Below are positions 32,504 to 44,712 of a stretch of DNA of 64,000 bases, piece after piece. The position numbers and the translations under genes were made by a program. Positions within the stretch are counted from its first letter, which is position 1; each line of letters opens with the position of its first letter. The notes under the pieces were generated by a model. It did not search any database. It worked only from the letters and a program-made list of their open reading frames with translations, and was not told the origin of the DNA. Location: assembly GCF_026151205.1 (NCBI RefSeq), contig NC_087074.1:7357726-7421725 (forward strand), written 5' to 3'. This stretch comes from Bolinopsis microptera. Its lineage: Eukaryota > Ctenophora > Tentaculata > Lobata > Bolinopsidae.

Positions 32504-33929
32504 GTATAAAATATAAATATCATACATATTTGCTTCAGGTTAATGCAATGCAAGAACTGACACTTGTACATTTATTGCATGACAGCGTTAACAAGATTTG
32601 GGTATAACACGGTTCACATATTTCACATATTTCACATATTTCATTCACATATTTCATCAAACTACCACTCCCAGCGAGTTATTGCCCATCGCGGTCGAGA
32701 GCTGATGTTACGATTGATGACCGTCCGAATAAACCATTACAACTTTTTTATATCTTTAACTAAGATATCCTTTTCTTTATAATAAGTAGGTTGACTTAGA
32801 TCCCAAAATTTAACACAACAAAATTCTATAATCGACAACGTACTTTATACGAACACATATACGTTGTATTGTAATTATTTTCACGATATACGATACAGAC
32901 TCAATAAAAAGGAGCAGCAGACTGCAAGACACCGTTCAAATGACAAGAAGGACTTGGTTCACAATGAGAACAGTTATCGATAACAGCTACATACCAGGTT
33001 TATAAGTTTGAAACGATTTTAGGTTGTGATAAACTCTTAGTAGTGTATATACTGTATGGGTTTGATCATTGTTAATGGTCTGGCCCGGCGCGCGCTACTT
33101 CGTAGCACTTGCCATCGGCTACTTCGAAGAAATTTATACGAGTAACATCCGTCAATGTATGGGTATATAGTATATAGTATAAAGTATGTGCTCATTCTAA
33201 AAATGATTTAATGATGATTATCTGACATGAGCTACAAGATAGTTCACATTTTTTTACAAAAACCCATAATATAAGCGTGGAATAATCTCCGGATAAAAAT
33301 ATTGTAGTAAAAAATATATTTTTTCAAATCAATAATTTCAGTAAAAAAATCATAGAAATGGCACTAGTCGACAGCCGAAGCAGCTTTAATATTTCAAAAC
33401 TTCCTACTATAAAAAGGCATCAGCACTGATAGATAAACTAGCTTGCACAGGTAATCTCGTGGTTTATATGGTCAAGGTTTCAGTTGAACTGATATGCATT
33501 GTTTATTCATTTCTTATTTTGTGAGTTATCTGATTTACAGGTTTCTTTCCATATCACTTTAAAATATTTGACAAAGTTACCATATTCTACATTCGGAACA
33601 TTTTGAGCTCTGAGGTGGTGTACATTGTATAAAAAATGTTTGGTGCTCAGAACGGTACAAGAACAAAGTCTGCAAATGAGCAAAGTCCCACAACTTGGCA
33701 TGACATAGAGGACACAGGGAGTAATATGATAGATCGTTTGGCTGACTTTCATTTTATGATAGATATTGATAGTGGATTTACATTTTACAGTTTATTTTCT
33801 TTTATATTTTGTCGATAAGAAAATACGTTCTTTGCTCCTTTATAATCATATATGTTATTATAACGTTGATACTTTAAATGCGTTTTTGCACCATGAATAT
33901 AATACAATCGTTATCATCACTCTTCTCAG
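32504..33929. other. Probable intron after the sushi exon
   Basis: AT-rich. It contains a short cacatattt tandem repeat near 32612-32655 and a GC-rich patch near 33085-33115. No transmembrane exon could be identified with confidence, so whether the protein is secreted or anchored is unresolved. Confidence 0.4.
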
Positions 33930-34068
33930 GGAAGTGGTTAAAGATCTTAAAGAAGCTTCAGAGAAACAACATCCACACTACGAAGCCATGCAAGCGACAA
34001 ACATTGAAGGGTCATCAGATATCTGACCACCTGGATGGCGAGTAGTCAGTAGTAGTGAGGCAAAAAAG
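33930..34068 (+). CDS. Candidate C-terminal coding exon (hydrophilic tail)
   Basis: Between acceptor CTTCTCAG and donor AAAAAAG|GTAAGT. One frame reads EVVKDLKEASEKQHPHYEAM, then QATNIEGSSDI and TGA at 34024. The composition looks like a charged cytoplasmic tail. It could be the end of the array/sushi gene, since it is the next plausible exon on that strand. Entry needs phase 2, which does not match the sushi exon directly, so at least one exon is missing or the link is wrong. Confidence 0.35.
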
Positions 34069-34185
34069 GTAAGTTCATTGTCAAAAGTCAAAAGAATATT
34101 AATCGAAAATTATTTATTTAAATTTAAGTAATGATGATAGATATCACAACTTATGACTTTATGATAATGTTGTTAACTTATTCAG

Positions 34186-34301
34186 AGTGCAAGTATCAAC
34201 TAATTAGTGACGACCGTTTTCAAAGCAGATCTTAGAAACTTGAGACACGACATCCTGGCCATTGGTGGTTGAGAACTTAAAAAGTCGCTAACAGCAATTT
34301 G
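34186..34301 (+). other. Candidate untranslated exon
   Basis: Bounded by acceptor TTATTCAG and donor TTTG|GTGAGT. No open frame. With the candidate exons at 33930 and 34447 it forms a run of good splice sites, suggesting a spliced 3' UTR or non-coding transcript. Confidence 0.3.
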
Positions 34302-34446
34302 GTGAGTTAGTTTTATATTCAGTTTTAGAAATTCAGAAACTTATATACATCGAGATTAAGATGAGATATTTAATTTGTATAAGAGTAAAAATTAGGTGAT
34401 CAGTATTTCAAAATTTTATCATGATATCTCTCATGATAACTTTCAG

Positions 34447-34533
34447 GATAACTCAAGATAACCAGAGTCCACAAAGTCAATAAGCTACTGTCCTAGGAAA
34501 CCCTTATCAATCTTCATGCTCTACTTTCGTCAA
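34447..34533 (+). other. Candidate untranslated exon
   Basis: Bounded by acceptor AACTTTCAG and donor GTCAA|GTAAGTTT. Non-coding. Same reasoning as for 34186-34301. Confidence 0.3.
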
Positions 34534-36245
34534 GTAAGTTTGTTAACTTTGACTTAACGTTGGTTGTATAACCTAATTCTCAAGTTTACATAAGTTGTTT
34601 GATTCGAATTATCAATTAGTGATCGTGATTTTACCACTAAACTAAGCAGTATTTCTTCGGTAAGATCTGATTTTAAGAGCAAAGGTTGGCATCCTTACAT
34701 GGAAAAGAAAACTTGTCATAGTTTTGCCGACTTTTTGGTGGTCTCCTTTGTGAACCTGCTAGTTTTTCTGTTAAACACTGAACATCAACGCTATAACATG
34801 GCGTACATACAAATTCACCATTATATGACATTTAATGAGCGAGCTCATGTCGGAATATCGTAATTCTCCGGCCAATGAAATCGTTCAGATCTCATAATAT
34901 GGTCTCTGGTTGGTTCGAACGTTATTGACGCTGTCCGTTCTGCCTGCTCATTGGTTAGAGACTCCATTGGCTAAGAGAGTCCAACAGGAAAACAAACTCG
35001 GGGTGGCTCGCAGTTTAACGAGATAAAGAGTTTCCTGCAGTATAGAAACACAGGAATTAGATGGTTTTATCTTACGTGGGTAAAATGCGCATTGAGCAGT
35101 GTGCTGTTATACAAGTTAACGTGGCAAATTTTTAAACTCTAAGGTCACAAATTAAGTCAAGCCCAAGGGGAAGAGGGGTTTTCGAATTGATGTCTCTAAC
35201 GTTATTGTAACTTGAAATAAAGTTAATGTCATCAATTCCAAAATTTAAGGAGATTTAGTTCTATATAATATTGCCTCAAAATTTATTGTGTTTACTCTCG
35301 GCAATGGATCTTAATTCTGTGCTTTTGCATTTTCATGAGCTAGAAGACTAGCACTAGCAGACTGCAGAGAGAAGAGGGATTCAATTCTGATCTCAATATG
35401 TAAATAACTTGACAATCCAGGGTCAAGGGTGCTGGTATGATGTTTAACGCGTTATTATAGTATTATCACAGACACAACTTTGGAGCCGGCCCTATATCAT
35501 ACACCACAAGCAGTAGCAGCCTTCTCCTCAATTATCTCACAATAGAACAGTTCTTTAATAAAAGAAAGCTGTGGGAATGAAACGAAGAAAAGGCACCGTT
35601 TAGTAGGCGGGCAGGCCACGTTAAGCGCACTTGCACTTGAATAATGCAACACTTGACTACTCGGTTCCTGAACGTTTAAGACTCGTGATCCACCATTGCT
35701 TGAAATGCAAATGTTAACACTTTTAGTTGTAGTTGAATCCAGAAGAGCAATGAGATTAAATTTAGAATTGGAGAGAGTGGACAGTAAAACGAAATATCAA
35801 CTTCAATCAATCTACATATCAGATACGTATATATCAGATATGTATGTATCAATTATATGTGGATTTAAAATTTTTCTAAACAACGTTATGATATAGTTAT
35901 GTAGCCGAATTCTGATAATAGTTAGCGAGTTTATTTTCTGGCGTTGACTCATTGAGAAGCAGAATATTAGGTTGAAATGAAATGTGCGATAACAGCAAAT
36001 ATTCCAGGGAGACACCCCATATTCATCTTTACCTCCAATACCCTATCTTACAGTGCTACTTAGTCCTTACGACCAAATCCTACTTATCACTAATTATGAA
36101 ATGTATGGTGTTAAACATATCTAAATTTTGACATCTAATGTTTCAGAGATAAGAAGCACCTGAAGATAAGGAAATGAAATCATTTCTAGATAAAACGCAG
36201 AATACAGATAAAAGTTCAACAGACACTAAAAACACAGCTGGCCAA
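34534..36245. other. No gene recognised
   Basis: AT-rich. It includes a palindromic ATATCAGATACGTATATATC-like stretch near 35815-35850. Short open frames have no features. Confidence 0.45.
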
Positions 36246-36641
36246 CGCGAACTTTAACATCAAGGAACAATAGTGAATAGTTAACATAGTAGCAGTACCT
36301 CGATTAGAACGCAAACTTTAACATCAAGGAACAATAGTGAATAGTTAACATAGTAGCAGTACCTCGATTAGAACGCAAACTTTAACATCAAGGAACAATA
36401 GTGAATAGTTAACACAGTACCTCGATTAGAACGCAAACTTTAACATCAAGGAATAATAGTGAATAGTTAACACAGTACCTCGATTAGAACGCAAATTTTA
36501 ACATCAAGGAACAATAGTGAATAGTTAACACAGTACCTCGATTAGAACGCAAACTTTAACATCAAGGAACAATAGTGAACAGTTAACACAGTACCTCGAT
36601 TAGAACGCAAACTTTAACATCAAGGAACAATAGTGAACAGT
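36246..36641. repeat. Tandem repeat, seven copies of a 58-65 bp unit
   Basis: Units start gcaaactttaacatcaagga at 36246, 36311, 36375, 36433, 36491, 36549 and 36607. The first two units carry a 6-7 bp extra atagtag segment that later ones lack. Confidence 0.93.
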
Positions 36642-37794
36642 ACTGCACCGAGGAACTTTCCGTTTCTAGACAATCCTTTAACTGACATATTTTGATCGAG
36701 TAGATTAAAATCTATTTCAATTTTCAAGGCATTGGTGAAAAATCTGCTATTATACTGCTGCGTTAGTCGATTTGGCTAATTTTTTTCAGAAAATCATTAT
36801 TATTAAAAAAGGAGGAAAACTTTCAGGTTGTAAAGTGTCATGGCTAATATAGACTTGTTAGTGATCTTAATTAATTATACTATCATATTGTGCATAACCA
36901 TTTGAAAACTTCCTCTCGAATGTAGTTCAAAAGCGAAAACGTTTGCTGATCGTGTATATAGATTGATGTGATATTGAGTGAGTTGATGAAATATTCTTCG
37001 CGTCAAAGTAATTTCGCCAAGATTAATGTTTTACAGTTTTCAGCGTGTCTTTTCAGTTGAAATAAACTTTTGGAAACTTTCTTTCAGAGTTTCAGATTGA
37101 ATGATCGGGCTACTTTTCATGACAACATGACCACATATTAGAGATTGAAATTATTTTGTTCTTTATATCTCTAGCTTTATCGTCGACCAAATAAGACAGA
37201 TGTTCGTGATAATGACATTTTTGCAAACATTCTTTATTATTTTCACTTTCACAACTGCTATGATATTAATAAATATAACACATTTCTTAAACCCCTCAAA
37301 CAACTATGCATCCGAATGTTTCCTTTGTTTAAGTCAGCTGAATGGAAAATTAGAATTCCAATCCAAATTTATCGTAAGATAATTTATTATTTGAGAAATG
37401 GTCGATAATTATAAGTGAAAATTATAAGTAACCACAAAATATGAAGAGCAGGGAACTGAAAAGGGAATTTCTTATTTACAAGCAATAATAAACAGTGACT
37501 TAAAACCGTTAGGAATTGGGCTCTTTGCCGCTATCTATTTCATCATCGTGTTTTTTATAACAACTTTTGAAATCGCTGAAATAACATGAGCATTGCTATG
37601 ATTTTTTCTGGAAATCTTATCAATATCGACTGTTATGTAGTGGAACTATACAGTGCATCTCTACACGATCTCTACGATGTCATCATCATTATAAATTCTG
37701 GCTTACATCCAACAATGCTTGGTAATATGCCAAACTGAAATAAGTCAATAAAAGACTACTTTATCCAGGAGCGAGCGTTTGCGCTGATAATGTA
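36642..37794. other. No gene recognised
   Basis: AT-rich single-copy-looking sequence. The frame at 37200-37382 is hydrophobic but lacks gene context. Confidence 0.45.
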
Positions 37795-38516
37795 CAGGGT
37801 GGGCCAAAAGTCAGTTGGCATACGTTGGCCTTAATAGCTCCGCCGTGCTTTATATTTGAGAGCTGTTGCTTTGCAGATGGCATACTGTACTTACTGGTTC
37901 GAGGATTCCGTCGTCAAAATTGGAAAATTCGAATATTTTAGACCACGCCCATTCAATACTAAAACACTTATATTTTTTTCTCTGAACATGCTGAATGCCT
38001 AATTTTTCAGAGACGGCAGATTATTAAATGTTGCATATGATCTGAAAACATGAATGACGAAGTTATCAAGTATTTTCTGTATCTCGTTCACAAAATTGAC
38101 TGGGTGATTATGTGACACCGTGACACGACACCTTAATTGGGCAACCTTAACAATTCCCATAATGTTTAACGGGGTGGTTAGCGGGGTCACCTAATCACGT
38201 GATTAGGTAAACCAATCACCTGATCACACGTAATGAATAAACTCGTTATGCTTCATATCTCGGTCATCTGAGAAGCTACAGTTCTAATTTTTCCAGGACT
38301 TAAACGTAATTCGAATGGCCAAACACAATTCAATAAAATTTAGCTCAATCCGACTATCCAAACTATCAAATAAATGCAAAAATGAACCTTCATTTGAAAA
38401 AAATTCCTCGAACCAGTAGTGGTAGTAAGTCATATCAGAAAGAATTATTTCAATTGGGCACTCAGTGACTGAGCTATTAAGGCCAACGTATGCCCACTGA
38501 CTTTTGGCGCACCCTG
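37795..38516. mobile_element. Tc1/mariner-type MITE, 722 bp, TA target duplication
   Basis: Flanked by TA on both sides (37793-37794, 38517-38518). Long inverted ends: CAGGGTGGGCCAAAAGTCAG on the left and the complement CAGGGTGCGCCAAAAGTCAG on the right, continuing through ggcatacgttggcc for about 45 bp with few mismatches. No transposase; the small frames inside are not transposase-like. The GGGTG-CCAAAAGT ends are typical of mariner-related elements. Confidence 0.85.
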
Positions 38517-39275
38517 TATATTGAAGTCACTACGTTTGATACGTCATGATCTTTCTGACTAATGCTGTAAGACAAAGATCGTTGAGAGTTACTACTGAAG
38601 AACAAAGATTGTCTAGTAAAGTTACAGGTAGCATAAGTTTTAAACTAATTACAACACTACAAATCTATTACATTTATTGAGAAAATTATGTAATGTAACG
38701 CGATAGAAGTTCTTTAAGCGGGCAATTCCAGTCCAAACCCTGGAAACATGACATAAAATATTCGTTTTTACTTGTTTGAATGAAAAGCACTGATACAGTG
38801 GGTTCCATTTATCACAGAGAAGCTTTAGTGACGTAGATTTGAAATAGTGACGTAATAGTGATGTAATAGTGACGTAGAAGATTCGAAAAATGTTTCTTGC
38901 AACATCCTATTTCGGTTAAAGAACAATGACATTAAATATAATTACTAACTGGAACGTGTGAGTTCTATGGACAATTCTCTCGTGCGGCCATGTTTATTAT
39001 AATGCTTCTATACCTACTCGTTCGTTGTAATTTCATAGCTGTGAGTTCGAAGACAATCTCTTGAGGATTTGGGAGTTGTTGCTGCCTTTTTACTTGGACG
39101 CGAAAGACAACTAAAAACTTGCATTGTCAAAAAAATGTCCTTTGAACTGATTTTGTACCAATCTATTTGTCGTCTAATTAATCACAATCACGTGTCGAGC
39201 AAACAAACGTCATCTCCCATAATATCCATCTTGTATAACATTAATCGTTAACCCTTATCAGCGGATATTATCAGC
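38517..39275. other. Upstream region of the GPCR at 39.3 kb
   Basis: No gene recognised. A short imperfect repeat of tagtgacgtaatagtgatgt lies near 38826-38880. Confidence 0.4.
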
Positions 39276-40419
39276 ATGAACTACTCTACCGATTTTGACG
39301 AGGCACTGTTCCATTACAAAGGTAATTATGAAGCGGCTACAAACTCGATGCAGGTATGTGACAAGGTCCTAGGAACATTACTGATCCTTAGTACCCTGGT
39401 GGGGGTTCCGGGCAACATGCTGTCTCTGAGGTTCTTCTGGAGGAGTGGGAACAGAAGCTTGTCTTATCTTCTTTACATAGCAATCTGCTCTGTTGATGTC
39501 TGGACTTGTATAGCTCATATCCCAGTTACCCTTTCTCTCTTCTTCTCACCGCAAACCTGTCTTCTTTTCCAACGAGATGTTCAGAAAGGCCTGGTTCATA
39601 CTGTACAGCGATTCTCAGTATGGCTCTATGTTCTTAGTTGTTCTTATGAGCGTGGCACGCACGACTTCTATTGTACTTCCCTTCTTGAAGCTTAAGAAAC
39701 ACTTTGCCCTTGCAGCTTTCTTTGCTTTTGAAGTTTTCTTAACTGCTTATAACGCGGTTATTACGTCAGGAAATGAAGATGGGGCGTATGTTGCATTCGC
39801 TTCAAATGAAGTTCACTGCATTTTAGTCGATTTTCGTAACGGCACAGGCAGCTCAATTCTTTTTAAAATTGATTCAGGAGTTGTAGGATTTATGGCCGGA
39901 ACTTTTCCCTTGATTTGTTTTGTAAGTTTTGTCATATGCTATAAACAACTCGCCACCACGAAAGTTCCAACCAACTCAAACCAGGAAAACAACAAGAAAG
40001 CAACCTCAACAATCGCTTTGTTTACAGCAACGTTTCTGATATGCAACCTTCCTGTCTTCATATGTCACGGCATCTTCCTAATGGGGATTACATTTCATCC
40101 TGATAAATCCTATCCAGAGCCCTACTTCACCAGCGTGTTCATGGGTTACTACGCCTGGTTGATCGTCAATGTTAATTGTCCAGTTCTCAATGCTACTCTA
40201 AATCCAATCTTGTACTGGTGCAGATTCAGTGTCATAAAACGGCGGACAAAAAGATCGATAATCTCTCGTCCGCACACGGTTATTGTCCAAAACCGAAATG
40301 TGTCACTTCCAGTAGTTCCAGAAAAGAGTTGTGTCCGGATGAAAGTTCAGATCAGCGACCCTAATTCAGATCACATTACTTCTTCACAAGCAGTGAGTGA
40401 CTATGTGGGATCGAAATAG
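39276..40419 (+). pseudogene. Class A GPCR of a second subfamily, interrupted by one frameshift
   Basis: The first frame (from ATG at 39276) gives an N-terminus with an N-Y-S site, TM1 ILSTLVGVPGNMLSLRFFW (the GN of TM1) and TM2 LLYIAICSVDVWTCIAHIP. Near 39545-39576, between LFFSP and VFFSNEMFRKAW, the coding frame shifts by one base. The second frame carries TM3-TM4 (GSMFLVVLMSVARTTSI, the DRY position as ART), TM5, TM6 (FLICNLPVFICHG), and TM7 NATLNPILYWCR with the canonical NPxxY-type motif, then a basic tail and a stop at 40419. It is unlike the three paralogues elsewhere. A single-base error in the assembly would explain everything; otherwise it is a recent pseudogene. Confidence 0.75.
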
Positions 40420-41442
40420 TTTTCTAACCCTTTTTTAAAGAGAAAAGAAACTTCCTGTTGAGGACAACAGTTTGAAAACAGTCGGACAACAGCTGCTACT
40501 TTTGGTATCTATATCATGCTGAGCATTCTGATCCTCCTAATCGTTGTGAGAAGTGTACTGATCAGAGAATCATCCTACCACCGTAATACAGGCAATCTGG
40601 TATGTGACCAAGTGGTAGTAGTGGAATCAGGCATCGATTAAAAGATACTTCGTCCGGAAATTATCGGTTTGCAAAGTTATTAATCTCCGAACAATGTTAA
40701 AGCCAGCCCTAATGGCTAATAACGGCTTACAAGGCCGTGATGGCTGATATCTTTATCGGTTTTGATGCCAGTCGTTAGTTTAGCTGCTCAGTACGTCAGG
40801 AGGCTTCCTTCCATTGATGCTTATCGTCAGCGTTCTCTGATGTCACCGTCGATCAACACTTCGTTCAATCAGCCAAACAGTAAAGCAACGAGCTTCAGGG
40901 TGTTTTCGTCTGTTCTAATAGAATTCATGATAAGCGTACAGTTGTTCTATAGTTGGAGGGTCAAATAGCAATATGAAAGACTAATGTCGAAGAAGAAATG
41001 TTCGGCACCTACGCCAAAAAGCCAACAAACAATACGGGAACCGTACATTATACATATATAATACTCAATATGTAAAAACTGAATATATATTTTTGATTTT
41101 ACGTAACACCAATGAAACCAAAAACATATTTTTTCATCTACATATGTTTTTGGGTACGTACAGTTCTGTGTCATTGTTCAGTTTTGTTTTTACGTTCAAA
41201 GATTGTACAACCATCTAACCATCTTGTTGACCAAATTAAAATTCATAAGTTAAAGTAAAAATCATACTAAAAATAAGGTTATAAAAAATGCGCATTGCCC
41301 GTGCCTCGCTTGGAGGACCCCTGTATTATCACGGTTAAATAACCCCATGATCCTGGCACTTCTCCACTACGTGGTGAGAGGGGTCCACTTTACTCTTGTA
41401 ATCATATATTTACTGTTTAACGTCCTCCTCTCCTGACGGGGA
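40420..41442. other. No gene recognised
   Basis: Region 3' of the GPCR. Open frames at 40762-40968 and 40947-41174 (minus) lack features. Confidence 0.45.
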
Positions 41443-41552
41443 TACAGCACGCGACTTAATGTTGTCATGATAGCTCCAACTGTGGTGACCTACCTTATAC
41501 AGCACGCGACTTAATGTTGTCATGATAGCTCCAACTGTGGTGACGTACCTTA
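41443..41552. repeat. Two tandem copies of a 55-bp unit
   Basis: tacagcacgcgacttaatgt starts at 41443 and 41498; the copies differ at about one base (gacctac versus gacgtac). Confidence 0.88.
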
Positions 41553-41798
41553 ATCTAGTGACGTACCTCACCACCCTTGTATAGTGACCACCCTTGCAGT
41601 GACCACTACTATTTGCTAGTTTGTTCCTAATATCTTGTATGTACAGTCCTCTGAGCTGACAATCCCAATATGACTTCAAATGTTGTTCGCATGAGTAGTG
41701 TTTTTAGTGTTGGGACAGTTCAAATTTACAAGTGCATTAGAGCGACTGTCACGGAAATATTCCTAATGAAAGAATGGAGCACGTGAGTTTCTGGGAAC

Positions 41799-42220
41799 CG
41801 GACACAAGGGCGGAGAACACAAGGGCGGTAGACACAATAGCGGAGGGCACGAGGGCGTAGGACACAAGGGTGGACACGATGATCGGGTGAATCACATGAA
41901 TCACTAATTTAACATGGACAAACGGGTTTTTTGATCATGATCTCAACAGTCTGGTTGAGGTAAAGCTTAGCTCGAAGAATTGGATCTACTCACGCGTAAA
42001 TTTGAAACAAAACATAGTGATGTGACAAATAATCACCTAGATTTAAACGAGCCAAAAATTGAGAGATTTTCCTTAAATATCTCAGCTATATTTTCCTTAA
42101 ATGAATCATGTGATTCGCCCTCGTGTTCACCCTTTTAAAAAAGTAACGCCCTTGTGTCCTACGCCCTCGTGTCCTCCGCTCTTGCGTCTACCGCCCTTGT
42201 CCCCTACGCCCTAGTGTCAT
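41799..42220. mobile_element. Foldback-like inverted repeat with internal ACACAAGGGCG repeats
   Basis: The left arm (about 41799-41910) has several ~12-bp units of the type gacacaagggcg and ends gggtgaatcacatgaatcac. The right arm (about 42104-42220) is its imperfect complement: gaatcatgtgattcgccctc, then cgcccttgtgtcctacgccc units. About 190 bp of unrelated sequence separates the arms. No target duplication identified. Confidence 0.65.
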
Positions 42221-44712
42221 AATGTCATATACCTGGAAAAATGCCAACGTGACAGGAATTACAGGACCGGGGATAACCACAGACTCAGACTGTTAGTGTT
42301 CACGTTCCCATCCGCCAGACGACATTGTGAACTGTTATCTTTAAAAACCTAAGGTTACAGCAGTTACAGTTTAAACTTTAATCGTCAAATGTAACTTTGA
42401 CGATTGATGTTATATTGCAAATAGTTTCCTTTGTTCTAAATGATAATCACCGATCGCTATAAAAGTATTAGGGCTAGATTGTGAATTTTAACATATGTGT
42501 GTTACATAATTCACTAATTATGTCATTTGCAAACGGATTAAGGGGCGATCAATCTACGTAGACCTATTATACAGAAATATGTGAAACCAGTTCAGACTGA
42601 TGTCATAAGTAATTAAATGTCACGTGTGGTTTCTGTGCAGTATTGTTGGCCGCGTGCCAAACCAGAATAACCTAGAGGGAATGCTTGGAATTGAGGCTAT
42701 GAGGCTCCGCACAGACCACCCTGCAGACCAACCGTATTGAAATCCAGATCAAGATTGGCATCAGCGTTTAGCTCCGTTCCGCTAATTATCGAATTCAACA
42801 TGTTCTGGATTGCACCGAATTTATCATTTTGTTATTCAAGCTCTGTAGCCGGAAATACTAATGACTAATTTAGGCTGCTTGTCCTCAGTCCTGATCATTG
42901 AGGAGTAACTAGCACTGCATGTGCTCGAGGGAGAACGCGGACGCTAGTAAACCTCTTTTGAATTTTGTATCATTTGTATGTTTCAAGAACCCCCCTCCAA
43001 GCTAGTAAACCTCAGCTCATTCACATTGACTTTTTCAAGAGCAAGTTCACAATATTGTTCTGTAAACAACCTGGTACAGCTTTTGTAAAGGTGTTGTTCT
43101 GTTGCTCTCAACACGATTGTTTTGTTGACTCTTCCTCGTTAACCGTTTGCACATATTAACGGAGTTTTATTTGAATTTGAATATTAAAACCGCTGATCTG
43201 ACATTATCTACATTATAGATATATATATATATATATATTTTTAAATTTAAATCTTTAAGTCCTAACTGCAGTATACCTAGTCGGTGCAATTTATTAACTT
43301 ACTGTCTAAAAACTTAAAAGCTTTTTCACTCAAAGAAAGCTTAGAGTGCTTTTACTTTTGTCTAATTATCTCTGTATTACAGTGCTATTATTTACGTAAT
43401 CACTACGATTTCGAAACACCTTAAGTGTTCAGCAGCCCGTTCTCTTGGATGCAGATAAGCGGGTATGATACGGGCTGGTTGTTCACTCAAAGAAAGCTTA
43501 AACTTAAAGTGCTTTTTATAATCTTGTCTAACTAGCCCAGTATTACAGAGTATTACTGTACAGAGTCTGAGTAATCACTACAATTTCAGATTAGTCAGTG
43601 TGTTTAAGTTTAACGTCTGTACGTACTACTTCTGACCACATGATAGCTGTATAATGTCTTACAGCTGCGTGTACCGACTATTAGTTCTATACGGGCACGG
43701 CAGTGCTCGCTTGAAATGACATCATGCTTTTATAGTTTTCTTTGAGCATTGTTGCACAGGAATCTGAGCCCCGTGAATCATCATAATGGCCTGAAATTTT
43801 AACGTTAGGGACGTTATATATATTATTACGACCAGCTGTTTTGGACTGGTGAGTGGCGCGGGGCCAGGGTAACTGTTTTGGTCACCAGGTTGAGGTAACC
43901 ATAACCTGGGCTTGAGAGAGCCCACTTACCCCAGTCTCTATGGTCGCAGTGTTCTTGCATTAAATAAGTGCCCAAAATATATAATTTTGGCGCAATTTGA
44001 CCACAACTTTGACCACAATGCTTGTAGATGATTCCTTTGATCGTCCACTTAGCACAGTCCCCTCTTCACACTTATTACTTAGCACGTTTCTACTTTCTTG
44101 TCACTGTGTTATTACTTTATTAGAGAGAGAGAGAGAGCTCACCCCTTTAAATATAATACATACAATACCTCATGTAGTATGGATTTAATGGTGCATGATT
44201 TGGAGCTTGTGATTGAAAATTGGACACCTCAACTCACTGTGCTTTGTACTCTTACTATGGGGTTGCTTTGTTCAAATGGAATTTTAAATTGTACCTCTAT
44301 ATTATAATCGTACTACTCTTATGTAGCGTAGTATTAAATATTCCCATTTCTCTTGGTTCACACTCCTCCTTATTTAACTCAGTCTCAGGATTTTAATATA
44401 CTTTTCAAGTAGAACCTCGCATCGCTTTGCGTCATCGTGCATGCAGAACTTGTCCATTGTAGTGAAATTAAAGTTGATCGACAATTGCAATTGTTTTATT
44501 GTCTTATGGTCGCTCTTTTTTTCAAACTCAATGAAGCTTGAAAACTAGCTTACATAAAACAAAGGGCACGAGCGAGTGTTCATTTTCAATTTAATTCTTT
44601 GCTCTTTCAATCGTGTTTTAACTTTTATTTCTCCCGTGCCTCCATCCTATCAGTAGTAGTAGTAGTAAGTACAAAGAACCAATCTGAATCTCTCACCCTT
44701 CTCCTTTACAGC
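42221..44712. other. Non-coding stretch before the GPCR pair
   Basis: Includes an (AT)n microsatellite (about 43217-43240) and a diverged duplication (about 43328-43411 and 43484-43590) sharing cactcaaagaaagctta and a taatcactac block. A splice-acceptor-like cttctcctttacag lies directly before the GPCR ATG at 44713, suggesting a 5' UTR intron. Confidence 0.45.
43328..43590. repeat. Diverged tandem duplication
   Basis: Both copies open cactcaaagaaagctta, share a gtgctttt...ttgtctaa segment, tattacag and gtaatcactac. Their spacing is about 156 bp. Confidence 0.6.

Noticed and set aside
37999-38190. Minus-strand open frame inside the MITE
   Set aside because: No transposase motifs; the element is non-coding and the frame is short.
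40516-40641. Small hydrophobic frame (MLSILILLIVVRSVLIRES) after the GPCR
   Set aside because: About 41 residues, no conservation evidence and no second supporting signal; length expected by chance.
44599-44712. N-terminal extension of the GPCR open frame
   Set aside because: Not shared with the two paralogues and followed by an acceptor-like site directly before the conserved ATG at 44713.
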